From Pagrus major (Eukaryota > Chordata > Actinopteri > Spariformes > Sparidae): a stretch of 64,000 nt of DNA. Position 1 is the first letter of the stretch, and each line of letters begins with the position of its first letter. Below are positions 9,742-21,800 of the stretch, one piece after another. The position numbers were made by a program, and so were the translations under genes. The notes under the pieces are model-generated. The model was not told where the DNA came from. It made no database searches and was given only the letters and a program-made list of their open reading frames with translations. The stretch spans positions 5,989,847-6,053,846 of the forward strand of contig NC_133223.1 of the NCBI RefSeq assembly GCF_040436345.1, written 5' to 3'.

Positions 9742-10070
9742 TGTGGAGGGGGCGTGGTGCATCGGCTGCAGGAGAGAGGTGTGGGGAGGGCTCAGGAGAG
9801 CAGCGCCAGGTGAGAGTGATTGGCACACCGGTTTCCTGTTGAGCTAATCACTCTCTCCTTTAAAACACAGTAGCGTGCTGGACCTGGGAGGAGGACGAGT
9901 GAGCCACACATGGACGGATGCTCCTGGCGGTCGGCAGCAAAGGACGCCTGTGATCGACCCCGAGAGAGCTATTGTGTGGTCGAGTATAGAGAAATAAAAG
10001 AGCGTAAAAATCATCACTCCGTGTGTCTTTTCCTGCCGAGAAACCCACAGTGGCATCAGACTACGCCACA
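9742..10070 (+). repeat. Gypsy 3' LTR
   Basis: 329 bp, near-identical to 5179-5508, followed by the target duplication aatac at 10071-10075. Confidence 0.95.
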
Positions 10071-10328
10071 AATACAATACAATATCAGTACAAGATGATG
10101 TGCAAAAAAACAGAGCTGAATATATACTGTAGCATATCAGCAGTGAGCACATAGCAGCATAGCAGCAGGCTGCTTGTGGTGGTAAATGGTAAAAAGTAAA
10201 AAGGTAAAAGTGCAAGTGTAAGAGTCCAGTTCTACAAGGTGGCTAGTGCGGCCCTGAGTTGGTGGTGTGTGTGTTGTTTGACAGTTCCTGGGAATGACAG
10301 GGTTCGGTGTGTATGTGTGGAAGTGGTT

Positions 10329-11444
10329 TCAGGAGGTGGGTTCAAGATGTTTGAGGGGGAGACGGAGGAGGTCAGGGACCAGAGTTTGTGTGTGCGGGGG
10401 CGGGAGGAGGAGGGGGGTGGGGGGGGGGGGTGGCAGTGTGGGAAGAGAGTTCAACTTCCTGACAGCCTGATGGATGAAGCTGTCTTTCAGTCTGCTGGTC
10501 CTGGCCTGGAGGCTCCTCAGTCTCCTTCCGGATGGCAGCAAACTGAAGAGGCTGTGAGACGTGCTGGAGATGTTGCTGCCGGCTCGTACTGCCTGAGGTC
10601 TTCCTGTCAGGAAGTCCAGAAACCAGTTGCACAGCGAAGTGTTGATCCCCAGCTGGTCCAGTTTGTAAATCAGCTGCTGGGGGATGACTGTATTGAATGC
10701 TGAGCTGAAGTCTATGAATAGCATTCTGACGTATGCGTTCCTAGTCTGTTGAGATGGCATCATCGGTCGAGCGATTTGACCGATATGCAAACTGGAACGG
10801 GTCGAAGGAAGGGGGAAGAAAAGACTTGATATGTTGCATATCGAGCAAGTTCCTCCACACAGTCTCTCAGCACGCGACCAGGGATGTTGTCTGGACCTGG
10901 AGCTTTGCATGCATTAATCCTGCTGAGGGATCTCCTCACGCTGACCGGGGACAGTGTCAGCACCTGGTCGCCAGGAGGGGGTGGGGTCTTCTGTGCAGGA
11001 GTGCTGTTGTGTGTCTCAAAACGAGCGAAGAAGTCATTCAGCTCGTTCAGCAGAGAGATGGAGCTGTCAGAGGTCTGTGGTGGTGGTTTATAGTCCGTGA
11101 TGGTCTGTATCCCTTGCCACAGACTCCGAGTGTCTCTGCTGTCGCTGAAGCAGTGAGCAATCTTCTTGGAGTACTGCCTCTTGGCCTCTCTGATGCCACG
11201 TGACAGGTTGGCCCTTGCTGTTCTCAGGCCCACCTTGTCTCCAGCTCTGAAGGCAGTGTTTCTCGCCCTCAGGAGCCTTTAGACCTCCCCTGTGAGCCAT
11301 GGTTTCTGATTTGCTTCGAACAGCGATGGTCTTGGTGATTGTGACATCATCAATGCACTTTGAGATGTAGATGTAGGCAGTGACAGTCTCAGTGTATTCC
11401 TGGGGGTTTGTGGTGTTGTTGTAGGTGGCAGCTTGCTTGAACAT
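10329..11444 (-). pseudogene. Rex1-like LINE ORF: RT fragments with core deletion
   Basis: Frames at 11088-11444, 10760-11233 and 10329-10910 give successive RT pieces. They include K-A-P-G-P-D-N-I-P near 10900 and [11 protein letters not shown] near 10700. After [10 protein letters not shown] near 10590 the sequence jumps to the C-terminal R-L-K-D-S-F region. The segment that should contain the catalytic Y/F-A-D-D box is absent. At least two frame changes are also present. Confidence 0.8.
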
Positions 11445-11489
11445 GTCCCAGTCTGTGGTGGAGAAACAGTCTTGAAGTGCCTCTGAGGA

Positions 11490-12529
11490 TCATTCTGGCC
11501 ACACGCGTACTTGTTTCTTCACAGGTTTGATGACTTTAACAAGTGGCCTGTATGCTGGTATTAGCATAACAGTGGTGTGGTCGGAGGCACCGAGGTGGGG
11601 GAGGGGCAGGTCCATGTAGTCTCCTCTCTGTGTAGTAAAGACATTGTCCAAAGTGTTTTTTCCCTGTGTAGGAAAGTTGATATGTTTGTGTAATTTGGGA
11701 AGCACAGTCTTTGGGTCTGCATGGTTGAAATCACCCGCCAAGATGAGAAAAGCATCTGGGTGGGCTGTCTGCTGCTCACTGATGTGCTGGTACAGTTCGT
11801 TCAGTGCCTCACTCCTGTTGTTGAGGTTGGAGCTGGGAGGGATGTATACAGCAACAAGCAATATGGCCGTAAATTCCCTTGGTAGGTAGAACGGTCTGCA
11901 CTTGATGATCATAAGCTCCACCAGTGAAGAGCAGTGTTTGCGGACCACAACAGCGGCACGGCACCAGGCGTCATTGATGTAAACACAAAGCCCTCCACTG
12001 CGGGTTTTTCCTCCGTCAACGAGAGCTCTGTCCACTCGGTAGCTAGTTAGCCGGTCGAGCCGAATGGCATAGTCCGGGACACAGTTGTTGAGCCATGTCT
12101 CCACAAACACAAAAACACAGCACTCCTCCACGGTCCTCATGGATGATCGAAGTAAGCGTATGTGATCCAGCTTGTTGTCCAACGAGCGTACGTTGGCCAG
12201 AACGATGGTGATGTCTTGTGTGGGTTAGCCAATAGCCTAGCTCGGATACCTCCGTGCTTGCCCCTCTTCTGCTTCCTCTTGCACCGCTTGTGGTGCTCCC
12301 ACTGTGGGCGAGATGCAGGAGTGGAGGTCAGTGATGGATTGTCCATAAAAGTGGTTCTGCCGATATTGAGCAGGAACTCCTGGCTGTATGTATGCCTTGA
12401 GAAAGTAAGGAGAGTAGAAGGCGACGAGGACGAACAAAAACACGGTTGTTGACACGACAAAAAACACGAAAACACTGTTTCGTCGGGACAGCGAGCTGAC
12501 GCTGCGTCTGTCCGCGCCGCCAATTTCAT
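11490..12529 (-). pseudogene. Rex1-like LINE ORF: N-terminal and endonuclease part
   Basis: Reading from 12529 downward, a basic N-terminal region (K-R-K-Q-K-R-G-K, then R-A-R-L-L-A-N-P) runs into an apurinic-endonuclease domain after a frame change near 12150-12180. The endonuclease (11490-12182) keeps E-T-W-L, then A-G-D-F-N, and the C-terminal A-S-D-H motif, so its catalytic residues are visible. Upstream of 12529 there is no obvious start, so the 5' end is uncertain. The coding region is broken and inactive. Confidence 0.8.
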
Positions 12530-12540
12530 CCTGTTTTACT

Positions 12541-13370
12541 TTGTTTGAAGCTAGGTGCTGTTATTGACAATAATAACTCAATCACAGGCCCAATTGTTCC
12601 TGCATCCTTACCCCTCGATTCCAGCAGATGCGTGTCCGGTCCGGCTCCGCTCCGTCACGGCTCCGCCACGGCAGGGGAGCTGATAGGTTTCACTCTAATC
12701 TATGTGTTAACTTCCACCGGGTCCGCTGCGCTGCTAACTGCTCTGTCCCAGCTCCAGCAGTCCGGAGCCTTCCAGAGCAGATACGCAGGACTTCTATTTC
12801 TGGCAGATGCCAGAGCATGATGCAGCAATTCAGCCAAAGTCAGCACAGAGCAGCCAGGAAGTCACACACCGAAACAACAACATAACATCTGGTTAATTTT
12901 CAAAATAAAACAGTCTGTCTTGACGCTAGCACAAAAATCTCAAAAAAGAGACAAATACAAGCGCTTCTTTTAATCCTTTGGTTGGGAATACTTCTGTTGT
13001 TGTGTTTATAACACATACCTATAACTGCGGTCGTGCGTGATTATGTAATTATCGCAGGAACTCCTCAGTCTTGTAACTCCAGCTGTTCGGCAGTGATGTG
13101 CCGTGGCTGACTCAAAATGCAGCCGGTGGGGGTTGCCGGACGACGGATGACGGAGCAAAACCGTACCGGAGCCGGAACACAGTGGACATGCATCCAGTGG
13201 AATCTTTGGGTCACAGTTATTTCTGCTTGATTTAAGATTAACAGTGTCACCGTTCACTATTATCGCAACTAATATATCACCAAACCTTCAAGATGCCCAG
13301 GTGGGAGGAAAAGCAAAAATTTGTGAAAGCTAAGCTTTGAGTTTGTATTTTGTGGCACATGATTTTGCCA
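12541..13370. other. Unclassified, GC-richer repeat-like DNA
   Basis: Two GC-rich blocks (about 12620-12690 and 13100-13180) share short, partly inverted similarity around gtgtccgg/ccggaacac and ctccgtca/tgacggag. They are separated by AT-rich DNA. This may be the LINE 5' region or an unrelated small element. No gene is supported. Confidence 0.3.
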
Positions 13371-13430
13371 GAATACACACTGAAGAAGGGCGTCCTGCCC
13401 GAAACGTCCGTGTGGCAACAATAAATAGTT
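13371..13430 (+). repeat. Interspersed-repeat tail motif
   Basis: The sequence cactgaagaagggcgtcctg followed by cccgaaacgtcc and an aataaa stretch matches the style of the 'gaagaaggc...cgaaacgt' tails found on fish repeats. The parent family is not determined. Confidence 0.4.
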
Positions 13431-15375
13431 TGATGGGAGCACTGTCCTTTATTTTCATTCTATTTTGTGGCACAACAATCTGCCAATCTGATGTTTTTGT
13501 TCAAAATAGTAAATACCTGGAGCAAATGTGAAGAAATAATGCAATCATTCTTAAAGTGTTTAGAAAACACTATTGTACGTTCCATCCTTCTCCCTAGGCT
13601 ACATTTTTTCTTTCATTCTTCATTCAGTGAAATACTAAACACACTCTTCATTTCAGAAACTATACTTCCTACCTGAGTGTTTCCTGCATGTATGATTGTC
13701 AGTTCCAACTGTCCCTAATTATCCTTTCCTGCTTTTTATTATTATATATATATAATATATATGTCCCCAGTACCGTGGGTGCAAACCCAGAGGAAAAGAA
13801 CATTTGAAAAGAGATCTCAAAAATGTTTCATTTACTTCTCCTAGACAATTATGAGATCTATGTGACACCAAATTGAGACTAAGGTTTATTTCTCCTCTGT
13901 CTTGTCTTTTTCTCCTGAGCAATAAGATGCACTAAATCTCAATTTAGTCTACTTTTAAGTTTTAGAAGAGATCTCAACAAGCTCTAATATATTTCTCAGA
14001 GTTTCTCAACTGGTGTGTCTCTTTGTGATCTCAGGCAGATAAATCAGAGAGCTCTCTCTATGAACTCAATCTACTCTCATCCCAGCTTCAGTTCATGCAT
14101 CTCATACTATGCTCAGACAGAGCAAATGAAGAGCTCTCCACAAGCACTCTTTGAATTCTCAGACTGACTTAATTGTAATCCACATATTTTTTAATTATGT
14201 ATTGTTGTACGCAGAATGAATTGCTTGAAAATTTATGGTTGTAGGCTGCAAAGGCCTTCTGCTTTTATATTTATATTTTCTATGATTATTTTAAGTGTTC
14301 CATTGCACATAATTCAGTTTTATTAATAAACCACATGAAACACATTGTAAAATAAAAACAACAGCAATTTATTAGTAACTTGACAGCAATGAAGTTACTA
14401 TTTCAACATTTAAGCTGTATCAAAATTTAACTGCCAAAACCTCAGACCATTAGTGGTGCCAATGTAGTACATTCATCTGTATCTTCTCATGTGAAGTCCA
14501 AAGTGACCTTTTTGTGTGACAATAGATTTGCCCACGTAAAACTGTTGATATCACTGACATTTGTCTAGGTATGGCATCACAATACATCTGTCCATCAGGA
14601 CAATGAACCTAGGGATGACAGAAAAAAAGGCATATGAGTTTGCATATAGTGGTGCACAAAATATGATGCAATTTATTGTGACTGAAAAGGATTACAGTAA
14701 TTGAATAATTATACACATGTGGAACCTTTCCTATTAAAGAGAAATTGATTAAAATAAGGATGACTAAATCATAATCATAATGAAAACAATCACAGTTGTA
14801 ACATTTATAAGCTGGTAACGTTAGGTACACTGATTTGACATTTTTAAAATGCACAAAGGAAAACTGGCATATAATAATCATCACTACTAACTTGTGTTTC
14901 TATTCTAACCATTTTATTATTGGGGTATTATAAGGTTATTATAGTTAATGAAAACGAAATAATATGATATTGAAATAATGAAGGTGTAAAAATAATTTCT
15001 GTTAGGCTAACTGAAATAAAAATAAAAACGAGGCTTTACAAAACTCAAGAAGTAACTGAAAATGTAATGTACGTTTACAAAGCTAACTAAAATAACCTCA
15101 ACTTATACAGAAAATTATTAAGTAAATTAATTATTTAGAAAACGTGTAGCATTATCCACTCACCGGCTACAGAAGCTGCATCTTTGTTTTCTTCATACAT
15201 CAACAAGCTGCATTTGGCGCAAACAAAGTTGTGAACTTTGAACCAGATGATGCAGCCCCAATGTTAACATTTCATTGGAAGAGAGCGCCATCAGTCAAAA
15301 ATGCTGCATCGTTATTGGTTAATTCACAACGGGGGGCTGACTTAAGGACGTTAAGTCGTACGTTAATGTAACGTT
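13431..15375. other. AT-rich intergenic DNA
   Basis: No gene is supported. There is an AT dinucleotide run at 13739-13761. Between 13800 and 14160 the words gagatctca and gagctctc recur. At 14925-15110 a block beginning ggttattatagttaatgaaaacg, with internal aactgaaataaaaataaaaac, resembles a common fish interspersed repeat. Confidence 0.4.
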
Positions 15376-17994
15376 ATGGAGTTGCGGGCTGGAGGAATGG
15401 AGGAAGAAACCGCAGGACGAAAAAGAAGGTAAGCTACATCTTTGTCAAACGTAATTTGGGTGAAAGTTGAAAATTTAGATGGCGAGTGTTTATGTTGGTT
15501 CTGTTCTGATCGACATATGTGGCAAATAGTGAAGCTAGCTAGCGAGGCTATAAGCCAGGACCACATGTGGCTATGAACTTGCTAACTAGCTAACATTAAC
15601 TGTGGTTTGACTGTTGGATTTTAGATCATGTTTTCAGTTACTGAGTGGTCTGATACGGTTAAATTAACACAATCTGTGTATCCAAAGGTATCAACAAGTT
15701 GCTGTACCAAATGAGATATGACATGATAAAACTAATTAAGACATTGAACCACCTTTTTAAATAATTAAAATGTGTTGGAATTTTATGTTTTTTATAGAAT
15801 GGATGCAGGTAATACTAAAAAATAGATGCCCAAAAGGGCGCGAAACCCACCGAAGAAGATGAGCCTTTATGAACCAGACCAGATCCAGATCAATGGCTCA
15901 CCCAGAGATGACCAAGATGGTAATTGAGTTATTATTTTACTACATGGCTTAGCAAATTTTTAAAGTGATGGATATTTTCAACTTACTTTGAACACTATAA
16001 TAACCAAAATCTTTGACAGTCTCTGGTCTCTTATCACTGGGATTATTATTAGCAATATATTGGCAGCTTTAAGACACAACCTTAAATTAACAGGATTTTT
16101 AAAAGAAATGTCAAGAAAAGGGAGAGTAACCCTCACTTGAAACTGTGTACGTTTTAGTGACAGCATTTTGCAATGCTATTGGTCAAATTATCACTACATT
16201 TGGGGCTGGGAGATTGATTTAAAAATGTTATTTCAATAAAATAAAATAAATTCTCATAAAAAAAAAACTTTTTCCACAATAGGCATGACATTTCAAATAG
16301 GTTTCTAATTGTTGTTACCTGCAGAAACTCTGTTGCCACTTGACTGCAGATTTTAGAATTTAATTCTTTAAAATGTATTGACAATTTACTGAACTGTTTC
16401 AGCAGCCTATTATTAAAAAAAACAAAAAAACAATTTGAGACAAATTAAGTCCAGGTGACAAAAATATCAAGAACAGAAATAGGCTAAATACAGTAAAATG
16501 CTGAAATAGATACAATATTTTCATCTAACAACATAGTAACAAACTAAAATAACATATAAATACTCTCCACAACACACCTGCACACAGTTCATTACCCTGT
16601 TGATTTATACATTAATAATAATAATAGTAAACTTAATTTGTATATTATATATAGTATAGTGCTTTTCATACAAGAATTTCAGCTCAAAGTGTTTTACAAC
16701 AAAGAATTTCAGCACCAAGTGCTTTATAGAAAATGTGTAAAATAAATAAATAAATAAAATGCATAAAAACAAAGTGAAAAGATATGATACAGAGTGCTGT
16801 ATAAATCAAAAAGAGTTGCATGAGTGAAGAAGTGCGAAGCAAATGCAAAAAGAATAAAGTATTATGTAATGCTAGTTGACGTCTAAACTGAAGGGATAAA
16901 GTTTTAGCTTTGCTAAGGTCTAAGAATTAGACTTGAGACCAATAAGATATAGTAGCATGTTTAAGTAAGATTGATACTGTACTGGTTTACTCAAAATCTC
17001 CTGTATTTACTCTGTGTTCATTTTCAGGACTTTTTGTATTTCTGACCTTTGAAGATGGATACACAGCAAAAAAAAATTATCACTGTGACATACTAAACAA
17101 AGATAAGAAACCCATCACTTGCCTCAGAGATCTGAAGCTGGGAGAAGAAGTACTTGCAAGATGGTCTGACAACAAATTCTACAATGCCACAGTGGACTTC
17201 ATTGGAACAGCTTACAAGACAGTGGATGCCAAGAAGGCCACAAAGAAGGACATGAAAAAACAAAGATGCAGCTGCTCAAAGATTCTACACCCTTCCATTA
17301 CTACCTCAAGCTTGTCAGTCCACCTCTGCACAGGATCACCTAAATAATGTGGACCACAATGTCATCCAGCCTCCAACTGCCAGGCCAGTGTACCAACCTC
17401 CACCTACTGAGTCATCTCTACCTATCCAGCCACAGCACCAGCCTGTAACTGCCTGGCCACAGTACCAGCTTCCAGTTTCCCAGTCATCGCCACATACACA
17501 TCCATATTACCAGCATCCACCTATCCAGCCGCTCCACCAGTATGCATCCACTCTGTCTCCAATCCCACATCGTTCCAGCCTTTCGCAGTATCCAAAGCAT
17601 CACCAACCTCACACAACACTGCCCACGCCTTCAGACCTGTTACAACAGCAGCCTGTTTTAGCAGATTTAGATCAGCAAAGACAGCCACCAGCTCCTACTG
17701 TAACAGTCAAAGAAAGCTTTCTCAAAATGTTGTACAGTCCTAATACACACCAAAAACCTGCTGTTCTTGGGGACCAGAGCCAGACTAGTTCATCTGACCA
17801 TGAGACTTCTTCAAGCTCATCTGAAGATACTGTAATCATCAAGTGTGATCCAATTCCAGAATGTGGAGAATCATGTTTCAGTTTGCCTGAATCAACAGAA
17901 GACAGATCATGGAAGCCATGCAGGGCATGCAAGGCAGAGGTAGAAAAATTAGTGGAGGAGAAGGCCAAACTGCAGGATGTGCTCTGTGGTATAA
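15376..17994 (+). CDS. Tudor-like / proline-rich multi-exon gene, disrupted and lacking 3' end
   Basis: Exon-like segments are 15376-15428 (ATG, donor GTAAGC), 15826-15919 (M-P-K-R-A-R..., donor GTAATT) and 17028-17994 (acceptor ttttcag, donor GTAAGT). Exons 2 and 3 join in phase to give a basic N-terminus. A Tudor/SH3-like stretch follows (E-E-V-L-A-R-W-S-D, then F-Y-N-A-T-V). Then come a Pro/Gln-rich region (17349-17700), a Ser-rich acidic patch, and a C-terminal C-R-A-C plus coiled-coil piece. An A-run at 17255-17260 shifts the frame by +1, so the Tudor part and the Pro-rich part are out of phase. Any following exon is missing; LINE sequence begins within 150 bp. How exon 1 joins is unclear. 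It resembles uncharacterised proteins expanded in fish; I assign no function. Confidence 0.55.
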
Positions 17995-18139
17995 GTAAGT
18001 ACATTTTGTCTCTCTGTTGCAATTAATTGTTCCCTTAACACTATTCCCTTTTTCTCTCACAGTTTTCCTAAGGTACCTAATTGCTATTCAGTACACACAA
18101 GCACTGTAAATAATGTGGGCAATAATCAAATGTCATTAA

Positions 18140-18330
18140 GATAAGGCAAGGCAAGGCAAGGCAAGTTTATTTGTATAGCACAATTCAGACACAAGGCAAC
18201 TCAAAGTGCTTTACAGGTGCATACAATTACAGTAAAAGCATTTAAAAAAACATTAAAACAAAACATTAAAACAAGTTAAGAAATAAAAAACATTAAAACA
18301 AAACATTAAAACAAGTTAAGAAATAGGAAA
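18140..18330 (-). repeat. LINE 3' tail with GGCAA repeats
   Basis: ggcaaggcaaggcaaggcaa is followed by gtttatttgtatagcacaat and the caactcaaagtgctttaca motif, the reverse complement of an L2-like LINE tail. Inside, a block of aaaacattaaaacaaaacattaaaacaag is directly repeated (18250-18322). A second similar tail motif (caactcaatgtgctttacat) occurs at 18723-18743, next to the LINE below. Confidence 0.65.
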
Positions 18331-18710
18331 GTATGCTAAAATAGAATAGGTTTCCTGCTGGATTTACCTCCCATTGTTCTACTTGTCACTCATTCCAGTG
18401 CACTTTATAATTATCCTTAAGACCCGGTCGTCACCGCGAATTCAGTTTGTTTACGCTACAAATTCTGAAAAAGCAGCCAACCAGCGGTGATAACCTTAAG
18501 AGACCCCTTGTCTCCACTTGGTTCCACTCGGCCCTGAGTTGGCCCCCAATCCAGCGGTAAAACAGCTTAATAGGAAAAAACACCTTTTTTTCCTATTAGC
18601 TCCGACGTTCCCAGAACCCGGTATTACTCTGCCCTGAATTGGTCCGAGTCGCCCAACTATCACAATGATCAATAGAAATCCAGCAAAAATTACTATTCAC
18701 AATAATAGAA
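18331..18710. other. Unclassified insert between two LINE tail motifs
   Basis: About 380 bp of moderately GC-rich, non-coding sequence. It contains a hairpin (aataggaaaaaa / ttttttcctatt, near 18570-18595). The short inverted words tgctggattt (about 18357) and aaatccagca (about 18677) lie near its edges. It could be a small non-autonomous DNA element. Confidence 0.3.
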
Positions 18711-18858
18711 AACCAAAGTCACAGCAACTCAATGTGCTTTACATAAAAAAGGAAGCATAAGACAGAAAAAAAAACAAACAAACAAAACACTGAAAACAGA
18801 GTTAAAAGCAAGAGCAAATAAAAGTAAAATAAAAGAAAATAGATAAAGTTTTAAGTTC

Positions 18859-21800
18859 TCAGCTATAAGCACGTGAAAAGAGAAATGTTTTTAACCTGGA
18901 TTTAAAAGTGCTTACAGTTGGGGCTGATCTCAGTTCTGCTGGTAGTTTGTTCCACTTGTGTGCAGCATAGCAGCTAAATGCTGCTTCACCATGTCTGGTC
19001 TGAACTCTGAGCTCCACTATCTGACCTGAGTCAGTAGATCTCAGAGCTCTACTGGGTTTGTACTCTACTAACATGTCATTCATGTATTCTGGACCTAAAC
19101 CATTCAGTGATTTGTAAACCAGTAGCAGAACTTTAAAATCTATTCTGTAGCTGACTGGGAGCCAGTGTAAGGTCTTAAGAACCGGGGTGATGTGATCTGA
19201 TCTCTTTGTTCTGGTTAAAACTCGAGCTGCAGCGTTCTGAATGAGCTGCAGCTGTTTGATGCTTTTTTGGGGGAGACCAGTCAGAAGACCGTTACAGTAG
19301 TCTAGTCTACTGGAGATAAAAGCATGAATCAGCTTCTCCTGATCAGTTTGGGACATAAAACCCTTAATTCTGGATATGTTCTTAAGTTGATAAAAGGCTG
19401 ATTTGGTGACTGATTTGATATGGCTGTTGAAGGTCAGATCTGAGTCTATCAGCACGCCAAGGTTTCGGACTTGGTCTTTAGTTTCTAGAGACAGTGACTC
19501 AAGATGTTTACTGACAGCAACCCTCTTCTCTTTATTTCCAAAAACAATGATCTCAGTTTTTTCTTGATTTAACTGAAGGAAATTTTGGCTCATCCAATTT
19601 TTGACTTGCTCTAAACAGTGACATAATGACTCTATTGGACTGCAGTCATCTGGAGACAGTGCAAGATATATCTGTGTGTCATCTGCATAACTATGATAGT
19701 TGACATTTGAGTTCTGTAGAATTTGACCCAAAGGCAGCATATACAGGTTAAACAGAAGGGGTCCAAGGACTGACCCCTGAGGAACTCCACACGTCATAGC
19801 CACTCGATCGGATTGATAACTACCAATGGTCACAAAATAACTCCGTTCCTCTAAGTAGGACCTGAACCATTTTAGGACTGTCCCGCTGAGTCCTGCCCAG
19901 GTTTCCAACCTGTCCAGCAGTATACTGTGATCCACAGTGTCAAACGCAGCACTGAGATCCAACATGACCAGAACTGACACCTTGCCTGAGTCAGTGTTCA
20001 GCCTTATGTCATTTAACACTCTAATAAGAGCTGTTTCTGTACTGTGGTGAGGTCGGAAGCCTGATTGAAATTTGTCGAAGAGTCCACTGGAGTTCAAGAA
20101 GTTGCTGAGTTGATTAAAAACCACTTTCTCAACGATCTTGGCTATAAAGGGAAGATTTGAGATGGGTCTGTAATTGGTTAAAATGGTATTATCCAATGTT
20201 CTCTTTTTTAAGAGTGGCTTGATGGCAGCTACTTTCAGGGGTTTAGGAAACGTGCCTGATTGAAGTGAGAAATTTATTATTTGTTGCAGATCTGTTTGGA
20301 CAGAGCTTATAATAGTTTTAAAAAAGTCAGATGGTATTGTGTCAAGACAACATGTCGATGTTTTAAGATGCTGAACTGTTTCTTCTAAGGTTTTTTGGTC
20401 AACTGTATTAAACTCTGACATTACCGTTGATTTATTCCTAGGTGATGTTAGGGATTGCATCATTGTATTATTTTGCTGATTTGTATTGATATTTAGCCTT
20501 ATGGATTTGATTTTTTCATTGAAGAAGTAAGCAAATTCATTGCATTTTTCTGTGGAAAAGAGTTCTGAAGCTATCTCTTTTGGGGGGGTTGTAAGCTTAT
20601 CAACCATAGCAAACAGAGCACGAGTGTTGTTGATGTTCTTATTAATCATTTCAGTAAAGTGTTGCTGTCTAGCCTTGAATAACCCATGTTTAAAATTACA
20701 AAGACTTTGTTTGTAGAGGTCATGGTGGATTTGAAGTTTAGTTTTTCTCCATTTACACTCAGCTTTCCTGCATTCTGTTTTCAGAGCCTTTACCATCAAA
20801 GTGTTCCTCCATGGTGTTCTCTGTCTGGTCAAGGTCATCTTAGTTTTAAAAGGTGCAATGGTATCAATGACATTTGAGATTTTGCAGTTGAAATTATCCA
20901 GGAGTTCATCAACTGTCTCTGCACTCACAGTTGGTGACATGACTATAGCCTCCATAAACTTAACACTGGTATTCTCATTTATGAACCTTTTCCTAACAGA
21001 TACAGAGGGTAACTGCATGTCCGGAGTTATCTGTAAGTCAAAGAACACACAGAAATGATCAGAAAGAGCCAAGTCCTTGATATCAACAGAAGTAATGTCA
21101 ACACCTCTAGAGATAATCAGATCCAGAGTGTGGCCTCGGGTGTGTGTGGGCCCTTTCACATGTTGAGAGAGGCCAAAAGTGTCAAGAAGAGAGCAAAGTT
21201 CTTTGGCATTTGTGTCCATGTTATTGTCTATGTGAATGTTAAAATCCCCTGTTATGATAAAAAAGTTGTAGTCAGTGCAGATAACTGACAGTAGTTCGGC
21301 AAACTCATCAAAGAATTTTCCTGGGTATCTTGGTGGTCTGTAAATAATTAGGAAGAGAACTTTTGGATCCCCCTTTACTAAAAAACAGAGATATTCAAAA
21401 GAGCTAAAATCACCAAATATAGTTTCCTTGCACTGAAATACAGATTTAAAAATGGTAGCAACTCCCCCGCCTTTCTTACCACTTCGACACTTATTCATAA
21501 AACTGAAATTTGTTGGTGCAACCTCATTGAGGATGGTAGCACAGCTACATTCAGTCAGCCATGTTTCACTAAGAAGTAAGAAGTCTAGATTATAGGTCAT
21601 AATGATGTCATTTACTAACAAGGATTTGTTGGCTAGTGATCTTATATTAAGTAGAGCTAACCTTGTGGAGATAACAGGAGACACTGGTGAGTTTCGAGGT
21701 TGACAAGCTATACTCACTAGATTGGTAGATTTAATTGAACCCTTTTTATTTCTCACCAGTTTGATCACTTTTCTGTTACCCATCACCACAGGGATTGAGA

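Larger units (their letters stand above)
5179..10070 (+). mobile_element. Full-length Ty3/Gypsy retrotransposon, Gmr1-like
   Basis: The 4.9 kb element has 330/329-bp LTRs starting TG and ending CA. It is flanked by 5-bp target duplications aatac (5174-5178 and 10071-10075). A primer-binding site follows the 5' LTR, one long gag-pol frame fills the interior, and a purine-rich tract precedes the 3' LTR. The two LTRs differ only around 5418-5420 (one substitution and one 1-bp indel as I read them), so the insertion is very young. It landed inside a minus-strand Rex1-like LINE. The pol order PR-IN-RT-RH, rather than the usual Gypsy PR-RT-RH-IN, is that described for the Gmr1 group of deuterostome Ty3/Gypsy elements. 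Confidence 0.95.
10076..12540 (-). mobile_element. Rex1-like LINE, body (interrupted, internally deleted)
   Basis: A minus-strand non-LTR retrotransposon of the Rex1/CR1-like group. Its 5' part lies near 12530 and its 3' tail lies beyond the Gypsy insertion at 4981-5178. Endonuclease and pieces of reverse transcriptase are readable, but they are split by frame changes, and the RT catalytic core is missing. A G-rich run (about 10417-10431) lies in the 3' part. Confidence 0.8.

Noticed and set aside
9386..9826. Minus-strand frame across RNase H and 3' LTR
   Set aside because: Shadow frame; its end repeats the frame over the 5' LTR because the LTRs are identical.
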